From NCBI RefSeq assembly GCF_029269835.1, contig NZ_JARJBB010000001.1, positions 806,001-870,000 on the forward strand: a DNA stretch of 64,000 nucleotides, read 5' to 3'. The notes below the pieces were generated by a model that worked only from the letters and a program-made list of their open reading frames with translations, searched no databases and was not told the DNA's origin. Source of the DNA: Streptomyces tropicalis (lineage in GTDB: Bacteria > Actinomycetota > Actinomycetes > Streptomycetales > Streptomycetaceae). Within the stretch, counting starts at the first letter, position 1, and every line of letters starts with the position of its first letter. A program made the translations under genes and the position numbers. Below are positions 30,075 through 38,207 of this stretch, piece after piece.

Positions 30075-30392
30075 GTGTGGTGCGCCTTTCTCCATGCCGA
30101 CCCGGGCCGCTGGTCGGCCTCGGATCGGGTTTCGATCCCCCCGGATTGCTGGAGTTGTGCCATGCCGGCGGTCGCCGGCTCGGTGGCGCACCCGGCGGGA
30201 CATGGGTGGTGTCCGCCGGGCGGTCGTGAAGATTTATCACGGCCGCCCGGCTGATCGCGCGGGCGCGCTGTGGTGCATCACACAGGAAGAAGTGGACAAA
30301 AGTTGCGCGAAAGGGCCATAACCGGCCGGAACGGTGACGCGATCGTTATCCGGATTTGAGTGTCCTCTGAGCGAACACGGAATCCGGATATG
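30075..30392. other. Intergenic region with permease promoter and DUF2017 terminator
   Basis: No gene seen in 318 bases. An AT-richer stretch (about 30280-30345) is a likely regulatory zone for the permease. At the far end a perfect 10-bp inverted repeat, TATCCGGATT (30347-30356) and AATCCGGATA (30381-30390), stands directly after the DUF2017 stop codon and is its probable terminator. Confidence 0.55.
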
Positions 30393-30995
30393 TCAGGGCA
30401 TCAGGGTCGAGACGAGGGTCTCCTGAAGACCGCCCAGCCACAGATAGGCCATCACCATCGGCTTGCGCGGGTCCTCGTCCGGCAGCCGGTAGAGGTCGTC
30501 GGTGTCGTCCTCGGCGGCGATGTCCAGCCGGGAGCCGATGGCCAGGCGCAGGTCGTTGAGGGCGCCGAGCCACTGCCGGGACTCGTCGGTGGACAGCTTC
30601 AGCACCGCCCCGCCCTCGCCGGCCGGGGCCAGGCCGTCGAGCGAGCGGACCACCGTCAGGGCGTTCTCGCGCTTCCCGGCCCGCAGGTCGTTCTCGGTGT
30701 AGCGGCGGAACTCGGACGAGTGGGCGCGCTGCTCCTCGGCCTCCCCCGCGGTGCCGGGCTCCTGCTCGGGGTCGCGGTAGGCGTCCGGGAAGAGCCGGCG
30801 CAGCACCGGGTCGGCCGGCGGCTCGCTCGGGCCCTCGGCGAACAGTTCGGCGAGCGGGTCCGCCCCCTCCGCCGCGGGGCCGGGGCCGATCAGCTCCAGG
30901 AGCTGCACCGCGAGCGAGCGGATGATGGAGATCTCGACGTCGTCGAGGGCGACGGCCGCGCCGCCGCCGGGGAGCGGTTCGAAGTGTCCGGGCAT
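30393..30995 (-). CDS. DUF2017 family protein, clpS-linked
   Basis: 200 aa, mainly helical and acidic, with FEPLPGGGAAVALDDVEISI at the start and YLWLGGLQETLV at the end, the DUF2017 pattern. In actinobacteria this gene regularly follows clpS, as here with an 11-nt gap, so an accessory role in Clp proteolysis is suspected but unproven. Confidence 0.85.
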   Translation of the reverse strand: MPGHFEPLPGGGAAVALDDVEISIIRSLAVQLLELIGPGPAAEGADPLAELFAEGPSEPPADPVLRRLFPDAYRDPEQEPGTAGEAEEQRAHSSEFRRYTENDLRAGKRENALTVVRSLDGLAPAGEGGAVLKLSTDESRQWLGALNDLRLAIGSRLDIAAEDDTDDLYRLPDEDPRKPMVMAYLWLGGLQETLVSTLMP

Positions 30996-31006
30996 GAGTG
31001 TGATCG

Positions 31007-31324
31007 CTACTTCCGGTCCTGCTGGAGGGTGGCCCACAGACCGTAGCCGTGCATCGCCTGCACGTCGCGCTCCATCTCCTCGCGGCTGCCGCTGGAGACC
31101 ACCGCCCGGCCCTTGTGGTGGACGTCGAGCATGAGCTTGGTGGCCTTGTCCTTGGAGTAGCCGAAGTACGACTGGAAGACGTAGGTCACGTAGCTCATGA
31201 GGTTGACCGGGTCGTTGTGGACGATCGTGACCCAGGGGACGTCCGGCTCGGGTACCGCGAACACCTCCTCCGCGGACTGGGGGCGTTCGATCTCTGCGGG
31301 CGCGGGTGACGTCACAGCGCCCAT
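31007..31324 (-). CDS. clpS: ATP-dependent Clp protease adaptor ClpS
   Basis: 105 aa. [20 protein letters not shown] contains the N-degron pocket residues (HNDPVN, then M/V) and the domain continues with [17 protein letters not shown]. ClpS delivers N-end-rule substrates to ClpA/ClpC-type unfoldases. A disordered N-terminal extension of about 25 residues is normal. The ATG at 31324 lacks a strong ribosome-binding site; a nearby GTG (residue 4) is an alternative start. Divergent from pncB. Confidence 0.93.
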   Translation of the reverse strand: MGAVTSPAPAEIERPQSAEEVFAVPEPDVPWVTIVHNDPVNLMSYVTYVFQSYFGYSKDKATKLMLDVHHKGRAVVSSGSREEMERDVQAMHGYGLWATLQQDRK

Positions 31325-31424
31325 GCTGCCACCGCAGGGGGGTGGGAGCACAAACGGGCCCGCGGCAGGGCGACCGGGAACCATAAATCGTCAGACTGAC
31401 GAAATGGGAGTACGATCCGTGGTC

Positions 31425-32771
31425 ATGAACACAGCGGACCTTGGGCTGCCGGTGGACGTTCCCTCGACGGCGCTCTTCACCGACCACTACGAGCTGACGA
31501 TGCTGCAGGCCGCCCTCAGGGCCGGGACGGCCGAGCGGCGCAGCGTCTTCGAGGTCTTCACCCGACGCCTTCCGGACGGCCGCCGCTACGGGGTGCTGGC
31601 GGGCACCGGACGGGTGCTGGACGCGGTGGAGAACTTCCGCTTCGACCCGGACGTCCTGGGCTTCCTGCGCGAGCGGCGCATCGTGGACGAGCCGACGCTG
31701 CGGTGGCTGGCCGACTACCGGTTCCGCGGCGACGTCTGGGGCTACCCGGAGGGCGAGGTCTACTTCCCCGGCTCACCGGTGCTGCGGGTCGAGGGCTCCT
31801 TCGGCGAGTGCGTGCTGCTGGAGACGGTGATCCTCTCGATCCTCAACCACGACTCGGCGATCGCTGCCGCCGCCTCGCGGATGTCCTCGGCGGCCGGCGG
31901 CCGGCCGCTGATCGAGATGGGCGCCCGCCGCACCCACGAGCTGGCCGCCGTCGCCGCCTCCCGCGCGGCCTACCTCGGCGGCTTCACCTCCACCTCGGAC
32001 CTGGCCGCGGGCTTCCGCTACAACATCCCGACCGTCGGCACCTCGGCCCACGCCTTCACCCTGCTCCACGACCGCGAGCGGGACGCCTTCCGGGCCCAGG
32101 TCGACTCCCTGGGCCGGGACACGACCCTGCTGGTGGACACCTACGACGTCGCCGAGGCCGTGCGCGCCGCGGTCGAGGTGGCCGGGCCCGAGCTGGGCGC
32201 GGTGCGCATCGACTCCGGCGACCTGCTGCTCGTCGCCCACCGGGTGCGCCAGCAGCTCGACGCGCTGGGCGCCCGGGACACGAAGATCATCGTCACCTCG
32301 GACCTCGACGAGTACGCGATCGCGTCGCTCGCGGCGTCGCCCGTGGACGCGTACGGCGTGGGAACCCAGCTGGTGACCGGGTCCGGCCACCCGACGGCGT
32401 CGATGGTCTACAAGCTGGTCGCGCGGGCCACGACCGCGGATCCGGACGCCCCGCTGGTGCCGGTCGCGAAGAGGTCCACCGGCGGCAAGACCTCCGTCGG
32501 CGGCCGCAAGTGGGCGGCCCGACGGCTGGACGCGGACGGAGTGGCCGAGGCCGAGGTCGTGGGCACCGGACCGGTGCCGGCCGGGCTCGCCGACCGGCAG
32601 CTCCTGGTCCAGCTGGTCAAGGGCGGCGAGGTGGTGGCCCGTGAGCCGCTGGACGCGGCCCGCGACCGGCACACGGCGGCCCGCGCCAACCTGCCGCTGT
32701 CGGCCACCCAGCTCTCGCGCGGGGAACCGGTCCTTCCGACGGAGTACGCGCACGGGCGCTCGGGTAGCTAA
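31425..32771 (+). CDS. pncB: Nicotinate phosphoribosyltransferase
   Basis: 448 aa. ALFTDHYELTMLQAAL at the N-terminus, the conserved EMGARRTHE block and IDSGDLLLVAHRVRQQL identify a type II phosphoribosyltransferase that converts nicotinate and PRPP to nicotinate mononucleotide in the Preiss-Handler pathway. A GTG at 31419 with GGGAG at 8 nt upstream is an alternative start two codons earlier. Followed after 154 nt by pncA, so the pair can salvage nicotinamide to NAD. Confidence 0.94.
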   Translation: MNTADLGLPVDVPSTALFTDHYELTMLQAALRAGTAERRSVFEVFTRRLPDGRRYGVLAGTGRVLDAVENFRFDPDVLGFLRERRIVDEPTLRWLADYRFRGDVWGYPEGEVYFPGSPVLRVEGSFGECVLLETVILSILNHDSAIAAAASRMSSAAGGRPLIEMGARRTHELAAVAASRAAYLGGFTSTSDLAAGFRYNIPTVGTSAHAFTLLHDRERDAFRAQVDSLGRDTTLLVDTYDVAEAVRAAVEVAGPELGAVRIDSGDLLLVAHRVRQQLDALGARDTKIIVTSDLDEYAIASLAASPVDAYGVGTQLVTGSGHPTASMVYKLVARATTADPDAPLVPVAKRSTGGKTSVGGRKWAARRLDADGVAEAEVVGTGPVPAGLADRQLLVQLVKGGEVVAREPLDAARDRHTAARANLPLSATQLSRGEPVLPTEYAHGRSGS

Positions 32772-32925
32772 TGCGGGTGCCCGCCCGCGCCGACGCGCCC
32801 GTCCCCGCTCCTTGCCCCCGTCCCGCCCTCTCCCGCCCGGCCGGAGAAGTCTCTACGCTCGTAGGTTCACCGGCCGGACCCGCACCGCTCCGTCCCGCCG
32901 GACCGACAGTCGAAGGACACCGACC

Positions 32926-33555
32926 ATGCGCCGCGCCTTGATCGTCGTTGACGTGCAGAACGACTTCTGCGAGGGAGGCAGCCTCGCCGTCGCCGGCGGC
33001 GCCGACGTCGCCGCCGCGATCACCGAGCTGATCGGCCACGGGGGCCCGCCCCGCCCGGACTCCGCCGGGAGCCCGGCCCGGGCCGGCTACCGGCACGTGG
33101 TGGCGACCCGTGACCACCACATCGCTCCCGGTGGCCACTTCGCCGACAACCCGGACTACGTCCGCTCCTGGCCGGCGCACTGCGTGGCCGGCACCGAGGG
33201 CGTGGGCTTCCACCCGAACTTCGCACCCGCGGTCACCTCCGGCGCGGTCGACGCCGTCTTCGACAAGGGCGCCTACGCGGCCGCCTACAGCGGCTTCGAG
33301 GGCGCGGACGAGAACGGCGTGCCGCTGGCCGACTGGCTGCGCGAGCGGGGCGTCGACGAGGTGGACGTGGTGGGCATCGCCACGGACCACTGCGTGCGGG
33401 CGACCGCGCTGGACGCCGTGAGGGCGGGCCTGCGCACCCAGGTGCTGCTGGACCTCACGGCCGGGGTGGCCCAGGAGACCACCGGGCGGGCTCTGGAGGA
33501 GATGCGGCAGGCGGGCGTCGAGCTCACCGGCAAGCCGGTCGTCGCGGGGTCGTAG
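32926..33555 (+). CDS. pncA: Nicotinamidase
   Basis: 209 aa isochorismatase-fold amidase. Asp9 (VVDVQNDFCEGG), the Lys of FDKGAY and the nucleophile Cys in GIATDHCVRATA form the catalytic triad. The metal-binding motif DHHIAPGGHF is present. It deamidates nicotinamide to nicotinate, the substrate of the upstream pncB product. AAGGA lies upstream of the ATG. Confidence 0.94.
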   Translation: MRRALIVVDVQNDFCEGGSLAVAGGADVAAAITELIGHGGPPRPDSAGSPARAGYRHVVATRDHHIAPGGHFADNPDYVRSWPAHCVAGTEGVGFHPNFAPAVTSGAVDAVFDKGAYAAAYSGFEGADENGVPLADWLRERGVDEVDVVGIATDHCVRATALDAVRAGLRTQVLLDLTAGVAQETTGRALEEMRQAGVELTGKPVVAGS

Positions 33556-33606
33556 ACGGCCCCGCCGGGACGGGTGCGCGGTCGCGCTCCCGGGTCCGCC
33601 CGCGGG

Positions 33607-33936
33607 CTACGCCTGGGCGGGGTGGCGGCTGCGCAGCGAGCGGATCGGGCGCCACAGCTCCGGCGGGCCGACCGCGGTGTCCGGGGCGGTGCGCCATATC
33701 AGGCCGTCGGGATGGTGCAGGACCGCGGTCACCTCGTCCGGGGTGGGCGGCGCCGCGTTGCCGCGCAGGTAGACGGCGCGCAGGCCCTGGTTCCGCAGCC
33801 GGGTCAGGGCGCGGGCGCGGTTGCCGGCGTGCACGAGCACCCGGACGCCGTCCGCTCCGTCGACGGCGGCGCCGGGCAGGTTCAGCGCCACCACCACGGT
33901 GCCGTTCGGCAGTCTGCTGAAGCCTCCTGCGGCCAT
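33607..33936 (-). CDS. Conserved hypothetical protein, 109 aa
   Basis: Starts MAAGGFSRLPNGTVVVALNL and ends with a basic tail. The pattern (hydrophobic strand, VHAGNRARALTRLRNQGL helix, VYLRGN strand) suggests a small alpha/beta fold. I do not recognise the family. Coding potential is supported by codon GC bias and a plausible GGGGATG upstream. Convergent with pncA. Confidence 0.65.
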   Translation of the reverse strand: MAAGGFSRLPNGTVVVALNLPGAAVDGADGVRVLVHAGNRARALTRLRNQGLRAVYLRGNAAPPTPDEVTAVLHHPDGLIWRTAPDTAVGPPELWRPIRSLRSRHPAQA

Positions 33937-33997
33937 GCGGTCACATCCCCGTTCCGGTCGGTGTCAATAAGAGAACCACAGCACGCACCTAAACACG

Positions 33998-34031
33998 ATC
34001 GGCGGCAACCCGCCAGGGGGTTGCCGCCGAT
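33998..34031 (-). terminator. Terminator of the M6 protease gene
   Basis: ATCGGCGGCAACC (33998-34010) pairs perfectly with 34019-34031 across an 8-nt loop, 27 nt after the protease stop codon. Confidence 0.7.
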
Positions 34032-34057
34032 ACGCCTTTGACCTGCAGAAATGCTGT

Positions 34058-36409
34058 TTACTTCACCGCGCGGCCGACCTCGAGCTCGATCGTGGAGCCG
34101 TCCTTGGCCTCCTTCTCGATCCGGATCACGGTGTTGGTGTCAGTGATCTTGACACCGCCGGTCGGGTTCGCCGTGTCGTAGTAGGTGCCGGTGTGGTCGT
34201 TGAAGACCGGCACCCCCTTCGACGACTTGATCGTGGTGGCGACGTCCGCCTTGTGCAGCGTGATGCCGTCCGTGCGGAAGAGGCTGAAGGGCGAGTCGTA
34301 GGCCTGCATGCGGTTGCGCATGAGCGTGCCGTCGGACCACTTCATGGCCTTGAAGTGCGAGTCGACCGGGAGGATCAGACCGGTGCCGGGGTGGGCGCTG
34401 GTGTTGTTGTCCGCCTGGGAGGTGTCCCACTTCCAGATCAGCAGGCCGTTCTGGTACGGGTAGTGCTCCACCCAGTCCGGACGCGTCGTCGAGAAGCCGA
34501 AGTTGTACGGGCCGGTCTTCAGCGTCGTGTCGTACGACCGGTACTGGCGGTTCTCGGCGAGGTAGTACTGCTTGTAGTCCTTGGTGAAGGACGCGCCGAT
34601 GCGGGAGAAGCCGTTGGCCGTCCAGGCCGCGTCCGCGCTCTCCGCGTCGTCCGAGAAGAGGGCCGCGCCGTCCGCGGTCACGGTGATCTCGTCGGCCGCG
34701 AAGCCCTTCTGGGCCACGCCGCCGTCGGTCTGGTAGCGGAAGCGGAGCTGGATCTTCTGGCCCGCGTAGGCGTCGAGCGGGAAGGACAGCTTCTTGTAGG
34801 CGTCGACCGTGCCGGTCAGGGCCGGCTTGTCGCTGCCGTCGCGCGGGATCGGCTGGCCGTTCACCGTGCCGTCCAGGGCGGTCCAGTTGGCGCCGCCGTC
34901 GGTCGAGACCTCGGTGTAGAGGTAGTCGTAGTTGGCCTCGATGTCGTACCAGCCGTCGAGCGTGAGGGCGGCCGACTTCTTGCCGGTGAGGTCCACGGAG
35001 CGGGTCAGCGTGTTCTTGAGGTCGTCGCCGCTGCCGCTCCACCACTGGGTCGCGCCCTGGGCCGGGGTGACCACCTGGGTGGTGACGGCCTTGTCGGGCA
35101 GCGAGACGACCATCGCCTGGCGGTACTTGGTGTTGTACTCGGCGAGGCCCAGCTTGTGCCAGGACTTCACGCCGGCCTTGGCCGTGTCGTACGTGAGCCA
35201 GCCGAGCTGGAGCTTGTCCCAGGCGTTCATGTCGCCGGGCAGGTCGCCGATGGCGTCCTTGCCGCGGCCCAGCCAGGAACCGGAGGACATCAGGGTCCAG
35301 AACCCGGTGGAGTTGTCGCCGCCGGCGGTGTCGTACTCGTCCGGCAGGCCGAGGTCGTGGCCGTACTCGTGGGCGAAGACGCCGAGGCCGCCGTTCTCCG
35401 GCTGGATGGTGTAGTCGCCGACCCAGATGCCGGAGTTGCCGATCTGGGCGCCGCCCAGCTTGTTGCCCTGCGGGCCGGTGGCGCCGGCGTCGGTGCCGAA
35501 GGCGTACCAGCGGTGGGCCCAGATCGCGTCCTTGCCCTGGGCGCCGCCGCCCGCGGACTCGTCCTCGCCCGCGTGCACGATCTGGAAGTGGTCGATGTAG
35601 CCGTCGGGCTCGTTGAAGTTGCCGTCGCCGTCGTAGTCGTAGCGGTCCCACTGGTCGTACTTGGCCAGGTCCGCCTTGATGGCGGCGTCGGACTTGCCGG
35701 CCGCCTTCTGCTGGGCGGCCCAGGCGTTGACGCCGTCGCTGACGACGTTCCACACGCTCGGGCAGTTCGTGGCGCCGCAGGCGTTGTTGCCGTAACGGGC
35801 CTCGTTGTACGGGACCTTGACCCAGTCCGAGACCTCGCCGTCGACCGAGTAGCGGCCCGAGGACTGCTTCTCGTAGTACTTCTTCATGGACTCGACACCC
35901 TTGCCGGTGCCGAAGTACATGTCCTGGAAGTGCTTCTGGTTGTAGTCCTTCTGCCAGGCGGTGCTGTTGTCCTTCGTGCGGTCCGGCGCGGCGATCGTGT
36001 TGTGCCGCGGGCCGGCCGTGCCGCCGAACTTCGGGTCCGTCTGGTCGCCGAACTCGACCAGGATGGTGAAGATCTTGTCGGTCTTCTCCCGGCCCAGCTC
36101 GACGTACTTGCCGTCGCCCTTCCTGCTCTTCAGCTGGACGACCTTGGAGCCGTTGCGGTCCTTCACCTGGGCCTTGCCGGCGATGACCTCGTGCAGCGCC
36201 TCCTGGCGCTGTGCGTTCTGGGTCCTGCTCAGCGGACCGTCGAGGTCGTGCTTCGGCTGCTTGACCGGCTGCGGGTCGTGCCGGGTCACCGTGGTGGACG
36301 TGCCTGCCGTCGCGGCCTGGGCGACGGCGAACGTCGAGAACGTGGCGGTGGCCGCCGCGAGCGCGACGCCGGTCGCGGCCGTTCTGAACGTCCAGGATCT
36401 GCTGATCAC
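34058..36409 (-). CDS. Secreted M6 family metalloprotease (immune inhibitor A-like)
   Basis: 783 aa. Signal peptide (SRSWTFRTAATGVALAAATA...AQA), a propeptide-like region to about 110, then the M6 catalytic domain with the zinc motif His347-Glu348-Tyr-Gly-His351 and Asp357 (HEYGHDLGLPDEYD). DYDGDGNFNEPDGYIDHF looks like a calcium loop. C-terminal beta domains follow (ESADAAWTANGF region). The GTG start at 36409 has GGGAGGA 6-7 nt upstream. M6 enzymes are extracellular proteases; immune inhibitor A degrades antibacterial peptides. Its promoter region carries the inverted repeats listed below. Confidence 0.93.
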   Translation of the reverse strand: MISRSWTFRTAATGVALAAATATFSTFAVAQAATAGTSTTVTRHDPQPVKQPKHDLDGPLSRTQNAQRQEALHEVIAGKAQVKDRNGSKVVQLKSRKGDGKYVELGREKTDKIFTILVEFGDQTDPKFGGTAGPRHNTIAAPDRTKDNSTAWQKDYNQKHFQDMYFGTGKGVESMKKYYEKQSSGRYSVDGEVSDWVKVPYNEARYGNNACGATNCPSVWNVVSDGVNAWAAQQKAAGKSDAAIKADLAKYDQWDRYDYDGDGNFNEPDGYIDHFQIVHAGEDESAGGGAQGKDAIWAHRWYAFGTDAGATGPQGNKLGGAQIGNSGIWVGDYTIQPENGGLGVFAHEYGHDLGLPDEYDTAGGDNSTGFWTLMSSGSWLGRGKDAIGDLPGDMNAWDKLQLGWLTYDTAKAGVKSWHKLGLAEYNTKYRQAMVVSLPDKAVTTQVVTPAQGATQWWSGSGDDLKNTLTRSVDLTGKKSAALTLDGWYDIEANYDYLYTEVSTDGGANWTALDGTVNGQPIPRDGSDKPALTGTVDAYKKLSFPLDAYAGQKIQLRFRYQTDGGVAQKGFAADEITVTADGAALFSDDAESADAAWTANGFSRIGASFTKDYKQYYLAENRQYRSYDTTLKTGPYNFGFSTTRPDWVEHYPYQNGLLIWKWDTSQADNNTSAHPGTGLILPVDSHFKAMKWSDGTLMRNRMQAYDSPFSLFRTDGITLHKADVATTIKSSKGVPVFNDHTGTYYDTANPTGGVKITDTNTVIRIEKEAKDGSTIELEVGRAVK

Positions 36410-36489
36410 TTGATGTCCTCCCCTGACGCGTGCGTGCGCGCGGCCCAGGGGTCTCTGGCCACAGAAGATCCGCGCGCGATCAACGCGTG

Positions 36490-36556
36490 TAGTCAAGTGA
36501 CGACATTTGACTAGAGGTTTACGAGAAAAGACAGACCTTGACTTGGACAGGTCAAG
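36490..36556. promoter_or_regulatory. Operator candidates with GTCAAGTG repeats upstream of the M6 protease
   Basis: TAGTCAA (36490-36496) and TTGACTA (36507-36513) are a perfect 7-bp inverted repeat with a 10-nt spacer. CTTGAC (36537-36542) and GTCAAG (36551-36556) form a second pair with an 8-nt spacer. The octamer GTCAAGTG occurs at 36492-36499 and 36551-36558. Placement about 80-150 nt before the GTG suits regulator binding sites. The regulator is unknown. Confidence 0.5.
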
Positions 36557-36693
36557 TGCACTATGCGGAGCGGGGGTTCGCTTTACGGACGGCCGGAAGC
36601 AGGGCTTGCCGGGCGCGTGGATCCGCCCCCGGACCAGGTCGCATGACTCCGTGCGCCCCCTGTGCACCGGCACCGTGGGTTAGGTCACGCTTA

Positions 36694-36748
36694 CCGGGCG
36701 TTCCGCCCGGGCATCCAGGCGAATAGAGTCGGCGGGCGGAACGCCCGG
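36694..36748. promoter_or_regulatory. 16-bp inverted repeat flanking a -10-like hexamer
   Basis: CCGGGCGTTCCGCCCG (36694-36709) and its exact reverse complement (36733-36748) enclose 23 nt that include TAGAGT, a plausible -10 for the + strand gene starting at 36857. The layout fits an operator straddling a promoter or a strong cruciform/hairpin. Confidence 0.45.
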
Positions 36749-36856
36749 GGGCCGGTCGCTCGCCGGGCCGGGCCCCCGTCCCACCCCCGATTCCGTCCGC
36801 ATCTCCCCCATGAGAGGCCGGGGGGAGGAGATCCCCAGTTCTGAGGACCGATTGCC

Positions 36857-37183
36857 ATGCCTCGTCCGACCGCCGCACAGCTCGCCTACGGTTCGTGCAC
36901 CGTGATCTTCTCGACGCTCGCCATGCTGCTGCTGTCACAGACGAGTTCGGGACTCGGGATCACGGTCATCGCCCTGGCGGCGCTCGCCCTGGGCCTGCTG
37001 GTCGCCATGACGGTGCCGCTGCCCCGCGCCCGCGCGTCGGCGGCGGCCGCCGACGCGGACCGGGCCACCGGCCCGGCCGCCGTCACGGCGCCGGGCGCGG
37101 ACGGCACGCCGGAGCCGGTGCGGGTGCGGCGCGAGCGGGTGTCCGCCGGTGCGCCGCCGGCGCGGGTGCCGGGCCGCTCCTGA
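36857..37183 (+). CDS. Small membrane protein, two helices
   Basis: 108 aa. Two adjacent helices (about 8-27 and 33-53; SCTVIFSTLAMLLLSQTSSG and ITVIALAALALGLLVAMTV) and a C-terminal Ala/Pro/Arg-rich cytoplasmic or extracellular tail. GAGGA about 10 nt before the ATG supports the start. No characterised family recognised. Confidence 0.7.
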   Translation: MPRPTAAQLAYGSCTVIFSTLAMLLLSQTSSGLGITVIALAALALGLLVAMTVPLPRARASAAAADADRATGPAAVTAPGADGTPEPVRVRRERVSAGAPPARVPGRS

Positions 37184-37280
37184 AGGACGCCGGGCCGCTC
37201 CCGAAGGGGGCCCGGGCAGCTCCGCACATGCCTCGGCGGGCCCGCGCAGACGGACCCGCCGATCGTGAACCGCCGCCGCG

Positions 37281-38084
37281 TCAGCCGGTGCTGACCACCA
37301 CGGTCTTGGCCGCCTTGTCGTGCAGGCCCTGCTTGTAGGGCCGGTCGAAGTAGCTCCAGCCGCCCGCGACGGCGAGCCACACGCAGGCGCAGCAGAACCA
37401 GAAGGGCAGCCACAGCACCGCCGCGCGGCCGAGCGCGGTCTGCACGGAGGGCGTGGAGCCGTCCGCAAGGTTGGCCACCCGCATGCCCAGCCACTTCTTG
37501 CCGAGGGTCTGCCCCGACCGCGAGATCAGGAAGGTGTCGTACGCGATGTAGAGGACGACGCCGATGACCGACTGGGCGAAGGACTTCCCGAACTGGAAGT
37601 GGTCGGCGTTCACCATGGTCTCGTTGACCCGCAGGCCCCAGGTGAGCAGCCAGACGACGATGCCGACGAGGATCAGGTCGATGATCCGCGCGAGGGTGCG
37701 GCGTCCGCTGTCGGCCAGCGGGGGCATCCCGGCCAGCGGATCCGGCGGGTACTGCCGGCCGCCGTAGGACCCGCCGCCGTACGGACCGCCGCCCCCGGGG
37801 GGTCCGCCGCCGTAGGGCCCGCCGCCGTACGGGCCGCCGCCGTACGGACCGCCCGGCGGGGGCCCACCGGGCTGACCCGGACCCGGCTGACCCGCGCCCG
37901 GCTGACCGGGCTGACCCGGACCCGGCTGACCGGATCCGGGTTCGCCCGGGCGGCCCTCCCCGGGCCGGTCGCCGCTGGGCGGGGGGCCCCAGTACGGGCC
38001 ACCGCCCGAGGAGCCGCCGTCGTTCGGGCCCTCGCCGGGGGGCGGGGGCTGGGGTCCGGAGCCGGAGGGCGGTTCGCTGCTCAT
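37281..38084 (-). CDS. RDD family membrane protein with Gly/Pro/Tyr-rich N-terminus
   Basis: 267 aa. Residues 1-115 are low-complexity, with repeats such as GQPGPGQPGQPGAG and PYGGG. The RDD domain follows (RRTLARIIDLILVGIVVWLL; SQTLGKKWLGMRV-like segment; DRPYKQGLHDKAAKTVVV) with about four helices. RDD proteins are poorly characterised membrane proteins; some are linked to Na+/H+ exchange. It is followed upstream by a second RDD gene in the same orientation. Confidence 0.85.
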   Translation of the reverse strand: MSSEPPSGSGPQPPPPGEGPNDGGSSGGGPYWGPPPSGDRPGEGRPGEPGSGQPGPGQPGQPGAGQPGPGQPGGPPPGGPYGGGPYGGGPYGGGPPGGGGPYGGGSYGGRQYPPDPLAGMPPLADSGRRTLARIIDLILVGIVVWLLTWGLRVNETMVNADHFQFGKSFAQSVIGVVLYIAYDTFLISRSGQTLGKKWLGMRVANLADGSTPSVQTALGRAAVLWLPFWFCCACVWLAVAGGWSYFDRPYKQGLHDKAAKTVVVSTG

Positions 38085-38207
38085 GGGCCGAGTGCACCGC
38101 GCCCCGCCGCCGCCCGCATCCGGCGCGGGTCCGTACGGGGGACGGCGGCGCCGTGGTCCGGTCCGCCGGCGCGGCGCCCTCGGCCGGGCGGCGCGCCGGA
38201 CGGAGGG

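Larger units (their letters stand above)
36410..36856. other. Divergent intergenic region between M6 protease and a small membrane protein gene
   Basis: 447 bases without a gene but rich in dyad symmetry. It holds two inverted repeats near the protease side and one 16-bp inverted repeat near the other gene; each is listed separately. The stretch 36490-36560 is notably AT-richer than its surroundings. Confidence 0.6.
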
